From the NCBI GenBank assembly GCA_024195585.1, contig SWBL01000415.1, positions 1 to 38,082 of the forward strand: a stretch of DNA of 38,082 nucleotides, in the 5' to 3' direction. The translations under genes and the position numbers were made by a program. Positions 20,301 through 30,907 of the stretch are shown here, one piece after another; positions within the stretch are counted from its first letter, which is position 1, and every line of letters starts with the position of its first letter. The notes under the pieces were generated by a model, which saw only the letters and a list, made by a program, of their open reading frames with translations, searched no databases and was not told the origin of the DNA. Origin of the DNA: Aureobasidium sp. EXF-3400. Lineage: Eukaryota > Ascomycota > Dothideomycetes > Dothideales > Saccotheciaceae.

Positions 20301-21265
20301 AGTTGGCTAGTCAGGTCCCAATGATTTTGCATTGAGATCTTTCCGTGAACCCAGACCGAGGTACCTCGACCCTGCACCCACCCACAACCTTCTTCAAACT
20401 CCAAGTCCTATGCAAAATACCTTTGGAAACGGAACATGCTCAGCAGCGCGACTCTTTTGTAGTCGCGAGCTGTGACCGGTGCACGATAGAGGACCGTGTC
20501 TGCAAACAAGGCTAAGGACTTGAAGGAAGTGTGACAGCACTCTGTTAAAAGCATGTTCCAGATCTGATGATGGTCGCCGCTGCCGCTGCCGGTGCCACGT
20601 TTGACGCCATTTTTGCTACTTCTGCCACAATTATCGCTATCAACCTTATCATTGATTTACCGCATCTGTACAGTTTACCTGCTGCAGTCGTCGATTCCTT
20701 TCATAGCTCCTGCCTGCACAAGGACAAGGCCAAACTCAACCCTACACCATTAGCACTGCCCAGACTCATGATTCCGCGACGAAGCCTTCTGCCGAGCCGA
20801 TGCAATGAACAGGCTTTACACACCCCAGAATACCTCCATTAAATTGGGGTCGCACGCCTATCGGGATGCGTTAGTAGCTGCGTCGGAGACGCAGCCATCC
20901 TCGACTTGTGAGTGACATGGATCTTTAGCTCACTTTACGTCTTGGGGCTCGATGTGGCGATCCCCGAAAAAAGCTGCCTGATATGCACGCCGCATGGAAA
21001 GATTGAAGCTGAGCTGAAGCGATCAATTCTGGATGGTGTAAGCCATAATTCTCAACATTCTTTGGGTTTTAGGGTTTGATTTGGAAGGGCACCTATTGGT
21101 ATAAGACACGATCTACAATCCACTCGATTGCTCAGACAGCACAGCATTCACCACTCTGCCTCTTGTCTGCAGTCGTTCACAAGCTCAATTGCATACAACA
21201 AATTCTGAGTCTTTCCTTGGATTCAAGACTGATTCATCAACTTTCTCCTCACGGTCTGTGTCATC
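17380..21265. other. 3.9-kb gene-poor stretch
   Basis: No frame here has a recognisable domain, a convincing start or a sensible exon chain. The longest open frame on the plus strand (17483-18034, 183 codons) and those on the minus strand near 19157-19972 have biased, unconvincing composition. I see no transposase, LTR or terminal repeats, and base composition is not AT-skewed as RIP-damaged repeats are. A purine-rich block on the plus strand at about 19030-19150 encodes a Lys/Arg-rich 74-residue frame (18938-19162) that may be chance. A 12-bp sequence AAAGTTGGCTAG occurs at 20185 and 20299. The right end serves as promoter of the glycosyltransferase gene. Confidence 0.45.
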
Positions 21266-23933
21266 ATGGGCCTCAAGTCGTACTTCCGCAAGCCGGTCGA
21301 CAAGCCCGTCGAAGCACCAGATGTTGTGCAACCCACAATCGATGCGTTCACTCTCAGGGCCCTGACATCTCGCTCACCTTCGTCCCCTGATTCTGCCGAT
21401 GCTCAAGTCGCTGCCATGCAAAGACTTCACGACACCAAATACGGCGTCATGGTGAACCACATCTGGTCTCAGCAGGCACAATTGCTCTGGTATGCGGGTG
21501 AAGAGGATGAGGGTGTGGTAATCAAGTCTGGAAGAGACAAATACGTGTGTTGTCCCCCAGACTTGGAAAGACCTGATGGGTTCTTCGAAGCAATCAAGAC
21601 CCTTAACGTCAAGGTAAGTCGTTTCGATACTCCCATCGAGATACAAACTGAGGATATGTTAGAGCGCCATGACGGTCAACACACGCGTCATCAGAATCCT
21701 TATGGAAAACAATGATGGAAGCTCGATTCCAATCCGTGACGATCTTCGCATACAAGTTCTTCCTGATATCTCCTATCTCAGTCGCTGCGCAAAACATCAA
21801 TTTGCCGCTTTCATCGCCGATAGAGGAATATTGGTAGTCTGGGACGATCAGCCAGAGAACCTCGTCAACCGCGTGGATAAGATCGAAAAGGGTCTCATGG
21901 CTATGATCTGGTCCATTCGCGCTGACGAGGATTACTTTGAAGAGAAAAACAAAAGCAGTAAAGTGTCTGTCCACGAAGTCGATACCATCGCAAGCGAAGA
22001 GGGCCCGACTGATAGCTCCCGCCGTGTGGTGCTGCTCCACTCGATCACGGTCGCACTTACGCTCTGTCTGATGATCGTCACGCTCGGCGCCGGCATCAGG
22101 AAATTGGTCGTGGAGATCTCTCTTGATCATTCTTACACTCGATTGGCATTGCTAGCCACTCTTCCACCCATCATGTGGGTGGCATTTTTCTTCTTCCAGG
22201 CAATTATTGGAAACCTATTCCAGATCTTCGGACCAATCAGCCAAGTGCAGAGTAATACTAAATACTACTCTGGGCTACCACCAAAGCGGCTTGCAGCTGG
22301 GTCGACTTTGCCACACGTCACCATTCAATGCCCTGTCTATAAGGAAGGTCTGGACTCTGTCATCGCTCCCACGGTGTATTCGATCAAGGCAGCAATCTCT
22401 ACGTATGAGATGCAAGGCGGGACCGCAAATATCTTTATCAACGATGATGGTATGCAACTTCTATCTCGAGATGAAGCGCGTGCTCGTCAGGACTTCTATG
22501 AAGAACATAGTATTGGCTGGGTAGCGCGTCCTCGTCATGATCCCAAAGGAGAGCACGGTCCTGCTCCATTCCTCCGTCGCGGCAAGTTCAAAAAAGCTTC
22601 GAACATGAACTATGCTCTCTGGGTCAGCAATCGCGTCGAAGAGAAAATGAGCAGCCCGGATCCTAGACCTCAATATTGGACTCAGGAACATGAAGCCGCT
22701 TCCTACGTCAAAGCCCTAGAGGAAGTCATCGAAGAAGACGAGAACCGAACTTGGGCTGACGGAAACGTTCGCATGGGCGACTTTATACTTCTCATTGATT
22801 CTGACACGCGAGTACCAACGGATTGCCTGATCGACGCAGTCAGCGAGATGACGGCCTCACCACAGGTTGCTATCATACAGTACTCCTCTGGCGTGATGAA
22901 CGTGACGAAAAGCTTTTTCGAGAACGGCATCACGTTCTTTACCAACATGGTGTATACTCAGATCAAGTACGCAATCGCAAACGGTGATGTCGCACCATTT
23001 GTTGGACACAATGCTATCCTCCGTTGGTCCGCGGTACAGGACATCGCATACGATTGCTCGCTCGATCTCAAGGAGAAGTACTGGTCAGAAGAGACTGTAT
23101 CAGAGGATTTTGACATGGCTCTCCGGTTGCAGACTGCTGGATACCTTGTGCGCTTCGCCTCTTATGCTGGAGACGGGTTTAAAGAAGGTGTTTCGCTCAC
23201 CGTCTACGATGAACTTGCTCGCTGGGAAAAGTATGCCTATGGCTGCAGTGAGCTGGTTTTCAATCCATTACGGTACTGGCCAACACGAGGACCGTTTACA
23301 AAGTTGTTCCGCTCATTTATTATGTCTGGAATGCCGTTCCCATCCAAGCTTACCATTCTGTCATACATTGGAACGTACTACGCAATTGGATCTGCATGGC
23401 TTCTCACCTTGATAAATTACTTTATCGTTGGCTGGTACAACACAATCCTCGACAAGTATTACCTCGACTCTTTCAAGGTTTATCTTTCCATTATTGTGGT
23501 GTTCACAGGCCTAGGAAACCTCGCTCTCGCAATCCTTCGTTATCGTATCGGAGAGAAATCTTTACTTAGCTCACTGGTCACCAACCTCATGTGGATTCCT
23601 CTCATAACGACTTTCCTGGGTGGACTATCACTCCACGTATCCCAGGCCCTTCTCTCGCATCTCGTCGGTATTGACATGAACTGGGGCGCCACGTCTAAAG
23701 AAGCGGAAAACACTACATTTTTCCAAGAGGTACCAAAAGTGATCAAGAAGTTCAAATTCACATTCTTGTTCTGTATCGGCATCTCGATCGGCATGGTCAT
23801 GCTTGCATGCGTGGTCCCCGACTTTTGGAGGATAGATCAATTCTTTGCCATCTATCCACTTGTAACAATCGTTGTGGGTCACTTTCTGCTGCCCATCGCT
23901 CTAAATCCCAGCCTTATGCTTTTCACTTGGTAG
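21266..23933 (+). CDS. GT2-family processive-type glycosyltransferase (ZtGT2/FgGT2-like)
   Basis: Exons 21266-21613 and 21663-23933 give 872 residues; the 49-bp intron has a GTAAGT donor and is phase 0. The N-terminal 230 residues are a soluble domain with AMTVNTRVIRILMEN. Two membrane segments follow (about 240-260 and 280-300). The GT2 catalytic domain runs from about 335 to 660: INDDG (377-378), the metal-binding DSD (495-497), and the catalytic base in SEDFD (597-598). ELARWEKY (about 633-640) occupies the Q-x-x-R-W site of processive synthases, with Glu for Gln. Five or six membrane segments end the protein. This layout matches cellulose/hyaluronan-synthase-like enzymes. In Zymoseptoria and Fusarium the corresponding GT2 is needed for hyphal growth on solid surfaces and virulence. 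I infer an inner-membrane polysaccharide synthase for the outer wall; the sugar is unknown. Confidence 0.9.
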
Positions 23934-24695
23934 ATTTGCTTTTAGACAGTCATATAGTCAGTTTATCGATTTCATGTTTTTTCTTACTCATACGAGATGT
24001 GGCATATTCATGGACGCTTAATGTTGGAATGGTTAGGATAAACATGATTAGAGCGAAGAAGAACACAGCATTGCCACACATGATTCATTTCTTCGATTGT
24101 GGTTCCGCTGTGCACAAGTCAACATCAGCAACATCAGACTGGGACCGGCTATCTCATACAGAAACGTTTCGATGTAAGATGACCTATTTTGGGAGCAAAA
24201 AGTGATAGGTTATCCTATAGATACCGCCTCTCAGCCTGAAATCGAGCTCGCTTATCCAACAATGTAAGTCTTGTTATTATCTTAAAGATATCGCTGCCCA
24301 TCTTGGAAAACGTGGAATAAAGCGCTCGGGTCATGATTACCCAATCTGGACTTCGAGACGAGAATCTGGGGCTCGCACTTTGAGTTGCAAGCGTTTGAGT
24401 CTTATCGATCGCGATTGGTGGGTGAACATCATATTAGTGACTACCCCGCTATGAAACTCGTCTGTACGAGAACGCGACCTCGTCTCGAAAGCTAGAATGC
24501 AGTCAAGCAGAGCAGTGATTCAATCCAGCTGATTTCCATGAATCATAGTTGCGTCTGTTCATCTCATGTTGAGTCTTGGTGTGGAGGAAAACACATATAT
24601 ACCCGCGATGAAGAGACGTCTTGTGTCTCACCAGAGAGCAAGTCTTTCAAACGCTGCCAGAACTCATCTATCGCTCCATCCTTGAGGAAGACAAC
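23934..24695. other. Intergenic, GT2 to dioxygenase
   Basis: This 762-bp gap between two plus-strand genes contains no supportable gene. Frames of 71-132 codons lack domains. Confidence 0.5.
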
Positions 24696-26187
24696 ATGCC
24701 GCACTTCGACAGTCCTGAACGATCTTTTGAGGACGTCTTTGATCCAAAGGTGATATCAGGTCTAGATGAACAATCAGAAGACATGGCTAACGCTCCAAGA
24801 TTCACCTTGACTATGCACCCCCAAAGAAGGTGTACCCTCTGGCCGATCTCAAACTCGAGCCTCGCGACTTCTCGACTGCTATTGCAGCGACCGCTCCATT
24901 CCAACTTCTCAGTGAGGAGGGAGTCTTGGCCTATCGCAGAGCATTGTTCGCTCCCGACGTGCTTGATGAATGCGCCGTTTCGCCATACCTCAATACATTG
25001 ATTGTTCGAGACGCTGCCAAAAAGTCCAGGTTTCTTCATGACTTTTGGAACCATCCAGATACTTTGCGCATTCTGTCTGGATTGATGCAAGCTCCCCTAG
25101 TACCCATCTTCAAGATCGAGGAAGGCTTTGTCAGCGTCCAAACAAAGTCTTCGCAGAATATTGAAGAGATGAAGAAAGAGGTCAGCATCGAGCCGGATCA
25201 TCGGTTGGTCGAGTTGAGCGAGGAGGAGCGAAATGCCGATCCACTGAAATTCGGATCCATCATCCCCTGGCAGTAAGTCATTGTACTGTATGAGCGTTGA
25301 CTATAGCTAATCTCGTTCAGCTTCGACTCCTACCCCTACGCTTGTATCATCATGCTTAGCCATACTGATGGGATGGTTGGTGGTGAGACATTCATCAAGT
25401 GCGGCGATGGAACCGTTACAAAGGTTGAGGGACCAAAATACGGGTGTGCGTATATCATACAAGGTGGCATTCTGGGTAAGCACTACAGGTTGCTAGACTG
25501 AATGGACATGCTGGCTGACCCGTTGTGACAGAACATCTCGCATCCAGAGGCAAGGGCGTCAAGGAGAGAATTGCAAGCGTTGTATCCTTTCGTGCCAATG
25601 TTGAGGGATTCTACGACATCAGCTTCACCACGAATACTCGCCCGATGACCAACACTCAAGATCTCCACCGAGAGTGGGCTGAATATCGTTTGAATGTCAT
25701 GAAGAAAGAGATCGAGGCTACGCTTGAGAAAGTCAAGAACGATCAGATCTCCACCGAAGACTTTCACGTTTTCGGCAAGCGGCAGGTTAATTATATGCAG
25801 CAGACATACCGCCAGATGGTTCCTCGCAGTCTGATCGATCAGACCATCGAGAATCACGGTAACTACGGATATTACCATGCCGACAGAATTTGGGAGGAAA
25901 TTCGCAAGTGTGACGGCTTCGAGACCCTCCTCGCAGCAGCCAGGGAGAGGGAAGACACATGGGAGCCAAGTCGCGATTATCAAGGCGATCTGGCAGCGTC
26001 GAGGTTGTCCTTGAAGAAAGGAGAGGTCTTGCAGGGCCAGCTTGGGAGGGTCATACCCACCGCAAACGCGTGGCAGAGATATTCGATGGGCGATGAGTTG
26101 CTCCGTCAAGGTCAGCGCGAACTGTTCCTGGGATGGAGTGACTACTTTGGGTTCTCGAGCTTGTTCCCATCGAGAGTTTCCAACTGA
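24696..26187 (+). CDS. Fe(II)/2-oxoglutarate dioxygenase-like oxygenase
   Basis: Four exons (24696-24749, 24800-25272, 25321-25475, 25532-26187) give 445 residues. Introns are 50, 48 and 56 bp, and the first has a GCTAAC branch site. The first exon is short (MPHFDSPERSFEDVFDPK), and the in-frame sequence upstream has no ATG before a stop. The facial triad is His176 and Asp178 (PWHFDSYPYA) and His229 (GGILEHLAS), with Arg248 (SVVSFRANV) as the likely 2-oxoglutarate anchor. GGETFIKCGDG is the usual strand between them. The C-terminal 190 residues are helical and charged. I recognise this as a fungus-wide family of 2OG-Fe(II) oxygenases with unknown substrate. It sits just upstream of a Zn2Cys6 regulator on the same strand, which hints at pathway-specific control. 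Confidence 0.85.
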
Positions 26188-26634
26188 TGAGAGATAACAT
26201 TTGGTGGACTTTGATGGTTGAGGTGGGGCACGCGAAGACGTTGCGCGCGTGCGGGGCTCGAACCATCTCCATGTCAGCCGATAACGAGGAGACGTATCGT
26301 CATTCTTAGATAGCGAGATAATGCACGGCGGGATTTCGCGCTCTGATATGAGGGCCAGCAGCCTGTTGCTCAACAATCACTCTGTCTTTTCGTCGTCACT
26401 TCGCTTGTCATTTGGTTTGTTCGTGTTCGGCTCGTGATAGCGGTGTTCTGGGACGGGCTGTCATCCGCACAAAGACACGTGCACGTGGGTTTCTGATGGG
26501 CGCACCACTGCTCTTCGCTTGACCGAGTCGAAGACATTCAACTTCTGAAGACTGTGCGCCGACATTTCTACCCGAACCTGTTGCAGTAATCGTTCAGCTG
26601 CCACACATTAGCGATAGCGTCGCGTCTGTTCCTG
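26188..26634. other. Intergenic, dioxygenase to transcription factor
   Basis: This 447-bp gap contains the regulator promoter. A TTCGAGC sequence on the minus strand near 26255 resembles a tRNA T-loop, but its stems do not pair and no acceptor or anticodon arm can be drawn. I see no gene. Confidence 0.5.
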
Positions 26635-28383
26635 ATGAAGCGCGGCGTCAGATCTACCACAGGTTGTCTACAGTGTAGGACAAGACGGGTGCGTATTATG
26701 GAAGACTGATGGCCGAGAGAACAGACTGAGTAAGAGCAGGTCAAATGCGACGAGACACATCCTGTTTGTCTCAAGTGCGCCAAAAGGAAGTCCGATTGTA
26801 CCTACAAGTCGAAATATCAGTGGTGCACAGTCGTCACTTCGGAAATACAGGGCCAGCCAGAGCAGCGAGAGGGAGAGGGAGAGGATCAACAAGAATTGCA
26901 ATTGCACACAGCGATAGAGTGTGATGAAGATGCAACGCAAAGGGCTGATGTGGAAGCTTCTGTCTTGTCAGCGCCTGTACACAACGACGAACGTATCGAG
27001 CTCTATGGCGTAGCTTTGGACACAATGCTCGAATCCTGGGACGACGAAAACATCTGCGCCTGGGACCTTCCTGACCCCATGTCAGTGTGGCAGATGTCAC
27101 TCGGCACATTTACAGCACAGTTGTCCTCAAGTCGTGACACTGAACTGATTGACTTCTATCTCGATATGGTAGCTCCTCTTTTCTGCTGCTATGCTGCCAG
27201 CGCCAAGAATCCTTTCTACCATCTGATTTCCAAAGCTTGGAACAGCGAACACAGATTCACAAAGTATGCTGCCGTCATTAGGGCCTCGCAGAGTCTCGCA
27301 GCAATCTTTATGTCTGCACGCGAGTCGAGCCTGCGGCCAATTGCCAAAGATCTTCAGAAAGAGGCGCAAAGCCATATTGATTATCTCTCCGCGACTGAGG
27401 GATACGATGCCATGACATTCCTAGCCCTACATCTACTTGGTGCCAGTGCGATGTACTCTCAAGATGTGGCTTATTGGCACGTTGTTGCAGCAAAGCTGCA
27501 GAACATCCTGAGTCTCGATGCACTCGGCAGCAATAATCAAACCACAATCATCAGACTGCATGAACGCGAGCGGCAGTTTTTCTGGGGCCTTCAGATGTAC
27601 AATCATTTGCACACTACGTTTGTGGAAAACCATCTCTCGCTGCCATCGGTCCACATCCCTGAAAGATATCTTGAGGATGTCACAGGTATCCGCCGATACC
27701 CTCATCCTCACACAGGAGTATCCAGTCACATTACTTTCGCCTTGCTCTCAGTCGGCAAGCTTATCAAGCGCCAACGACAACTTGCTACAAGGCACTCATT
27801 CGCAACCGAACAGCAAATCGAAGACATCCGAGCTCTGATTTCTGAAGCCAACGATCTCGAAGCCATGATTATGGCGCAAACCGTTCCACATCCAGAAGAC
27901 ATCGAGGATCCCAACGATGAGGCGACGCCGGTCGAGCATCTGGTCAAGATAGCTGAATGTCACCGCAACGCCGCTTTGTTGCAACTCTACCGCGTCTTTC
28001 CAGATGTTCTGCGGCGTCGACTGGGTCTCGATGGCACTGGCATCAGCACAGAAGGATTCATTCTCCGACTTGCGCTGCGTATCCTCGATATCCTGACGTC
28101 CATCCCTAGTCAATCGGGCACGACGCCGTTTCAGACTGTGTTGTTGCTTGCCATGTCCAGTGAACTCCGATTCGCTGGTGATGTCTCGGATATGGATCAG
28201 GCATCTCACAATATCAAGATTGCCAATGCTCGTGAGTGGACGCTCACCCGATTGAGCGAAGCGCAGTGCAAAATCCCAGGCCAGAGGCTATATACTCTGC
28301 TGAAGAAAGTCCGACAGATGTGGGCACAGTTGGACGTAGCTGGTCCCTTCGACGTTGTGTTCTGGCTGGATTATATGATGTAG
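26635..28383 (+). CDS. Zn2Cys6 transcription factor with fungal-specific regulatory domain
   Basis: Exons 26635-26688 and 26740-28383 give 565 residues; the 51-bp intron falls inside the zinc cluster, as is common in these genes. The cluster is complete: Cys11, Cys14, Cys21, Cys28, Cys31 and Cys38 (C-x2-C-x6-C-x6-C-x2-C-x6-C), preceded by MKRGVRSTTG and followed by TYKSKYQW. A Gln/Glu/Gly-rich linker (about 57-80) follows. From about 100 to the end is an all-helical region of the Fungal_trans_2 kind, with the typical DFYLDMVAPLFCCYAA and HLLGASAMYS helices. It should be a nuclear DNA-binding regulator recognising CGG-type half-sites. Target genes are unknown. The upstream dioxygenase and the nearby antiporter and GMC oxidoreductase are candidates by position. 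Confidence 0.92.
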
Positions 28384-28560
28384 GCAGCGCTGGTGACGCT
28401 TTGCATAACTTTCTGATGACACCCAAGGTTTTGGTATTGATTTTTATCTAGCCTATTCTATATCTCTACACGTATACAGTCGGAATGCCTTATCGAGTCA
28501 TGTCAACTTACCATCAACGACCAAGAGCGACACCATTCGATACATGGGTGTTGTAACCCT

Positions 28561-30130
28561 TTAACCACTTTGACCCTCTTCTAGTCTCTGGTCCCGAGAA
28601 TTAGACTGCGGTCTTCCATTCTTCTCGCTGCCTTCAGGACTTTGGATACCCCAATGACCGTCTCCAATGGCCCTTCCCCTGAACTTGATGAGCAAGCCAA
28701 CAACCATCGGGCCAATGATGATGTTGAGCAAAATAGCCCAGACGGCTGTGTAAAAGCCTGCATCGCTTACGTATGGCGTGGAGTTGTATCCAATCTCAAC
28801 AATGAGCAGACCTATCTCACCACGAGCGACCATGGCGAAGCCAAGAAGCCCTGCGGAAGAAATGGTTTGTGATAGCGATGGTTTCGGTGCATCAGTCTTG
28901 GGCTTGGTGAGCAAGTCCCACAGAGGAATCCAGAAGCCGACAACGACCTAAGCAAATTGTCAGAAAATTTACACAGGAGATTTCGAAAGGAGCAACACAC
29001 TTTTGCAATCAACATCAGGAGCGTGTACACGATGCCATGCCAGATTGCCGAACCAGTCCAGAGATCGACGAAGGGAATGGCAAATCCAATGCTGGCGAAA
29101 AACAGAGGCTCCATGAGGTATTTCTGAACATCAGAAAAGTACTTCTCGAACTTATGGACAAAGGTGGGACTCTTGTCGTCGTTTTGTTCGCCGTGCTCTC
29201 GAGAATACACAACGAACGGGCCCTCAGGATGCTTTGACGGTAGATACGTCAGAAGAGATCCAGCAAGAAATGCTCCAAAGAGCACACTTGTGCCTGCATA
29301 AGCGGCGATAGAAATGAACGCGCAGAGAACCAATACCATCAAAACGACATTGGATAGATGATCGAATCGCGCAAAGTGATGTTCGACGTAGCGGCGAAAC
29401 AGCGGTGCGAGAACGTACTTGCAGATCAAGGGAGTCAAAGCGGCCATCAGAAAAGATGCCAGTATTGGTCTGCCGATGAGCCACTCGAGATTCACACTTG
29501 CGCCATCAGAGATTGAACCAAGATCGTGAATGACACTTGACATGACAAGGCCAGACACGTCATCGATGACTGCCGCACTAACTAATACTGTGCCGACTCG
29601 GTTTTGGGAGAGATCAATGTCCTTGCTCGCGCCTCCTATGACGGCGAATGTGGTTCCCAGACTGGTAGTCGACAGAGCAGCACAGATGATGAAGGTTTCG
29701 ACAGCGCCATGGCCAAAGCCGAGGTAGAGGAGTAAATATGATAAGCCGATGGGAAAGAGAACGCCTGTGGTCGCGGCAAGCATGCTCAGAAAGAAGTTCT
29801 GTTTGAGCAGATCCATTCGGGATGTGAGACCGCCCTCAAAGATGATAAGGATCAAACCAATGTAGCCAATAGCAAGGAACGTCTCTTGCCAATTATCAAG
29901 AAGAATACCTGCCAAAGGCATGCCATAGATGATGCCAACAATGATAGGTCCAATGATGCCGGCCCGAACAACAATGGAAGACAACCATTCCGCAAGCGAA
30001 AGGAAGAAGAAGAACGAGATCAGAATTAAGATCAGGACGACTGTTGAGGGGATCAGCGGTCATGGGCAGAGCCGATGGAAATGGTGTACTTGCTAGAAGG
30101 CTCTTCATAAGCTAGGAATGAGCCAGCCAT
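28561..30130 (-). CDS. CPA2-family Na+(K+)/H+ antiporter
   Basis: Three exons (30130-30094, 30040-29001, 28947-28561) give 487 residues. The first intron (53 bp) begins GCAAGT rather than GT. Only this GC donor joins the start MAGSFLAYEEPS to IVLILILISFFFFL in frame and restores the family N-terminus. The second intron is a normal 53-bp GT-AG one with a TCTGAC branch site. The protein has about 12 membrane segments. GPIIVGIIYGMPLAG, LIIFEGGL and SAAVIDDVSGLV carry the conserved core of cation:proton antiporters, including the Asp-Asp pair of the ion-binding site. LLGFAMVARGEIGLLI lies in the C-terminal half. It should exchange Na+ or K+ for H+, at the plasma or an internal membrane. The short hydrophilic tail is not conserved. 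Confidence 0.92.
30041..30093 (-). other. GC-AG intron of the antiporter gene
   Basis: On the minus strand the intron starts GCAAGTACACC and ends CTCAACAG, 53 bp long. The only nearby GT (four bases further on) leaves the wrong phase and leads into stops. GCAAGT is the standard minor GC-type donor in fungi. Confidence 0.75.
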
Positions 30131-30907
30131 CTTGGTGAACAAGAATAGCGTGGAGTGCACAAGATATGGGAAAAGTGTAGACAACAGACCTCAAGAAAGA
30201 ATTGGATAATACAATGAATATGTATTGGCTATGTAGTCATGGCGAAAGACCGGCCAAGTCATGCCAAGGGTACCAAGATGAAGGACGAGAGTTCGTCATA
30301 GGGTTGGAGGACGAAGTTGGCGCGACAGAACGACAGTGGTGACATTCTTGCTGGTGGCGGATGACTTGGCAAGCGACCGGAGCAGGCTGCCTGTCGAGGA
30401 CATCTTCTCTGTTGGATGAATCCAGTCAGGTGATGCACCTCAGAGATACACGACAACGGTGCGACCTTGACTAGGCAATCCAGAGTCTGTCTTGCAGTGT
30501 AAGAAGAACTGACGAGGAAGAAGGAAGAGTGCAGTGGAGATGAACGGCCAAGACTTGGCACCTCTGCGCACGGGCTCCTGTCTCTCTTAACGACTCGGTC
30601 TGGATGTCCAGTGGGCATAGGGTGGCATAGACCAGGGTGCCTTTTGCAACCATTCAATTAACATCTTCGATTTGCGACACCTCAACGATCAACGGATTCA
30701 TGCAACTCCTAGAGCTGATATGTCATCCTGCGCCTACTCATTGGTTATGTTAGGTTCTGTTTGTCCTATAAAGCAGGGTCTTAGAATTGCAGAACTTGTT
30801 TACTTTGAGCCTGTAACTCTAGTTCGAGGTTGTGATTACTGTATATCTCTACGTGGTCTATCTAACTAGTATTGTCGACAGGGCACTCCACAAAAAGAAC
30901 GGCGATA
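30131..30907. other. Intergenic, GMC oxidoreductase 3' end to antiporter promoter
   Basis: This 777-bp gap holds the antiporter promoter and the 3' flank of the GMC gene, both read on the minus strand. Short frames on either strand show no domain. Confidence 0.5.

Noticed and set aside
17380..21265. RIP-degraded transposon
   Set aside because: The region is not AT-rich, lacks terminal or long internal repeats, and shows no reverse-transcriptase or transposase remnants.
26245..26275. tRNA-like TTCGAGC T-loop on the minus strand
   Set aside because: The five flanking bases on each side pair at only three positions, and no acceptor stem, A-box or anticodon arm can be drawn at the right distances.
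25483..26376. 297-codon minus-strand frame opposite the dioxygenase
   Set aside because: It mirrors the last dioxygenase exon, starts in an intergenic region and has no recognisable motif.
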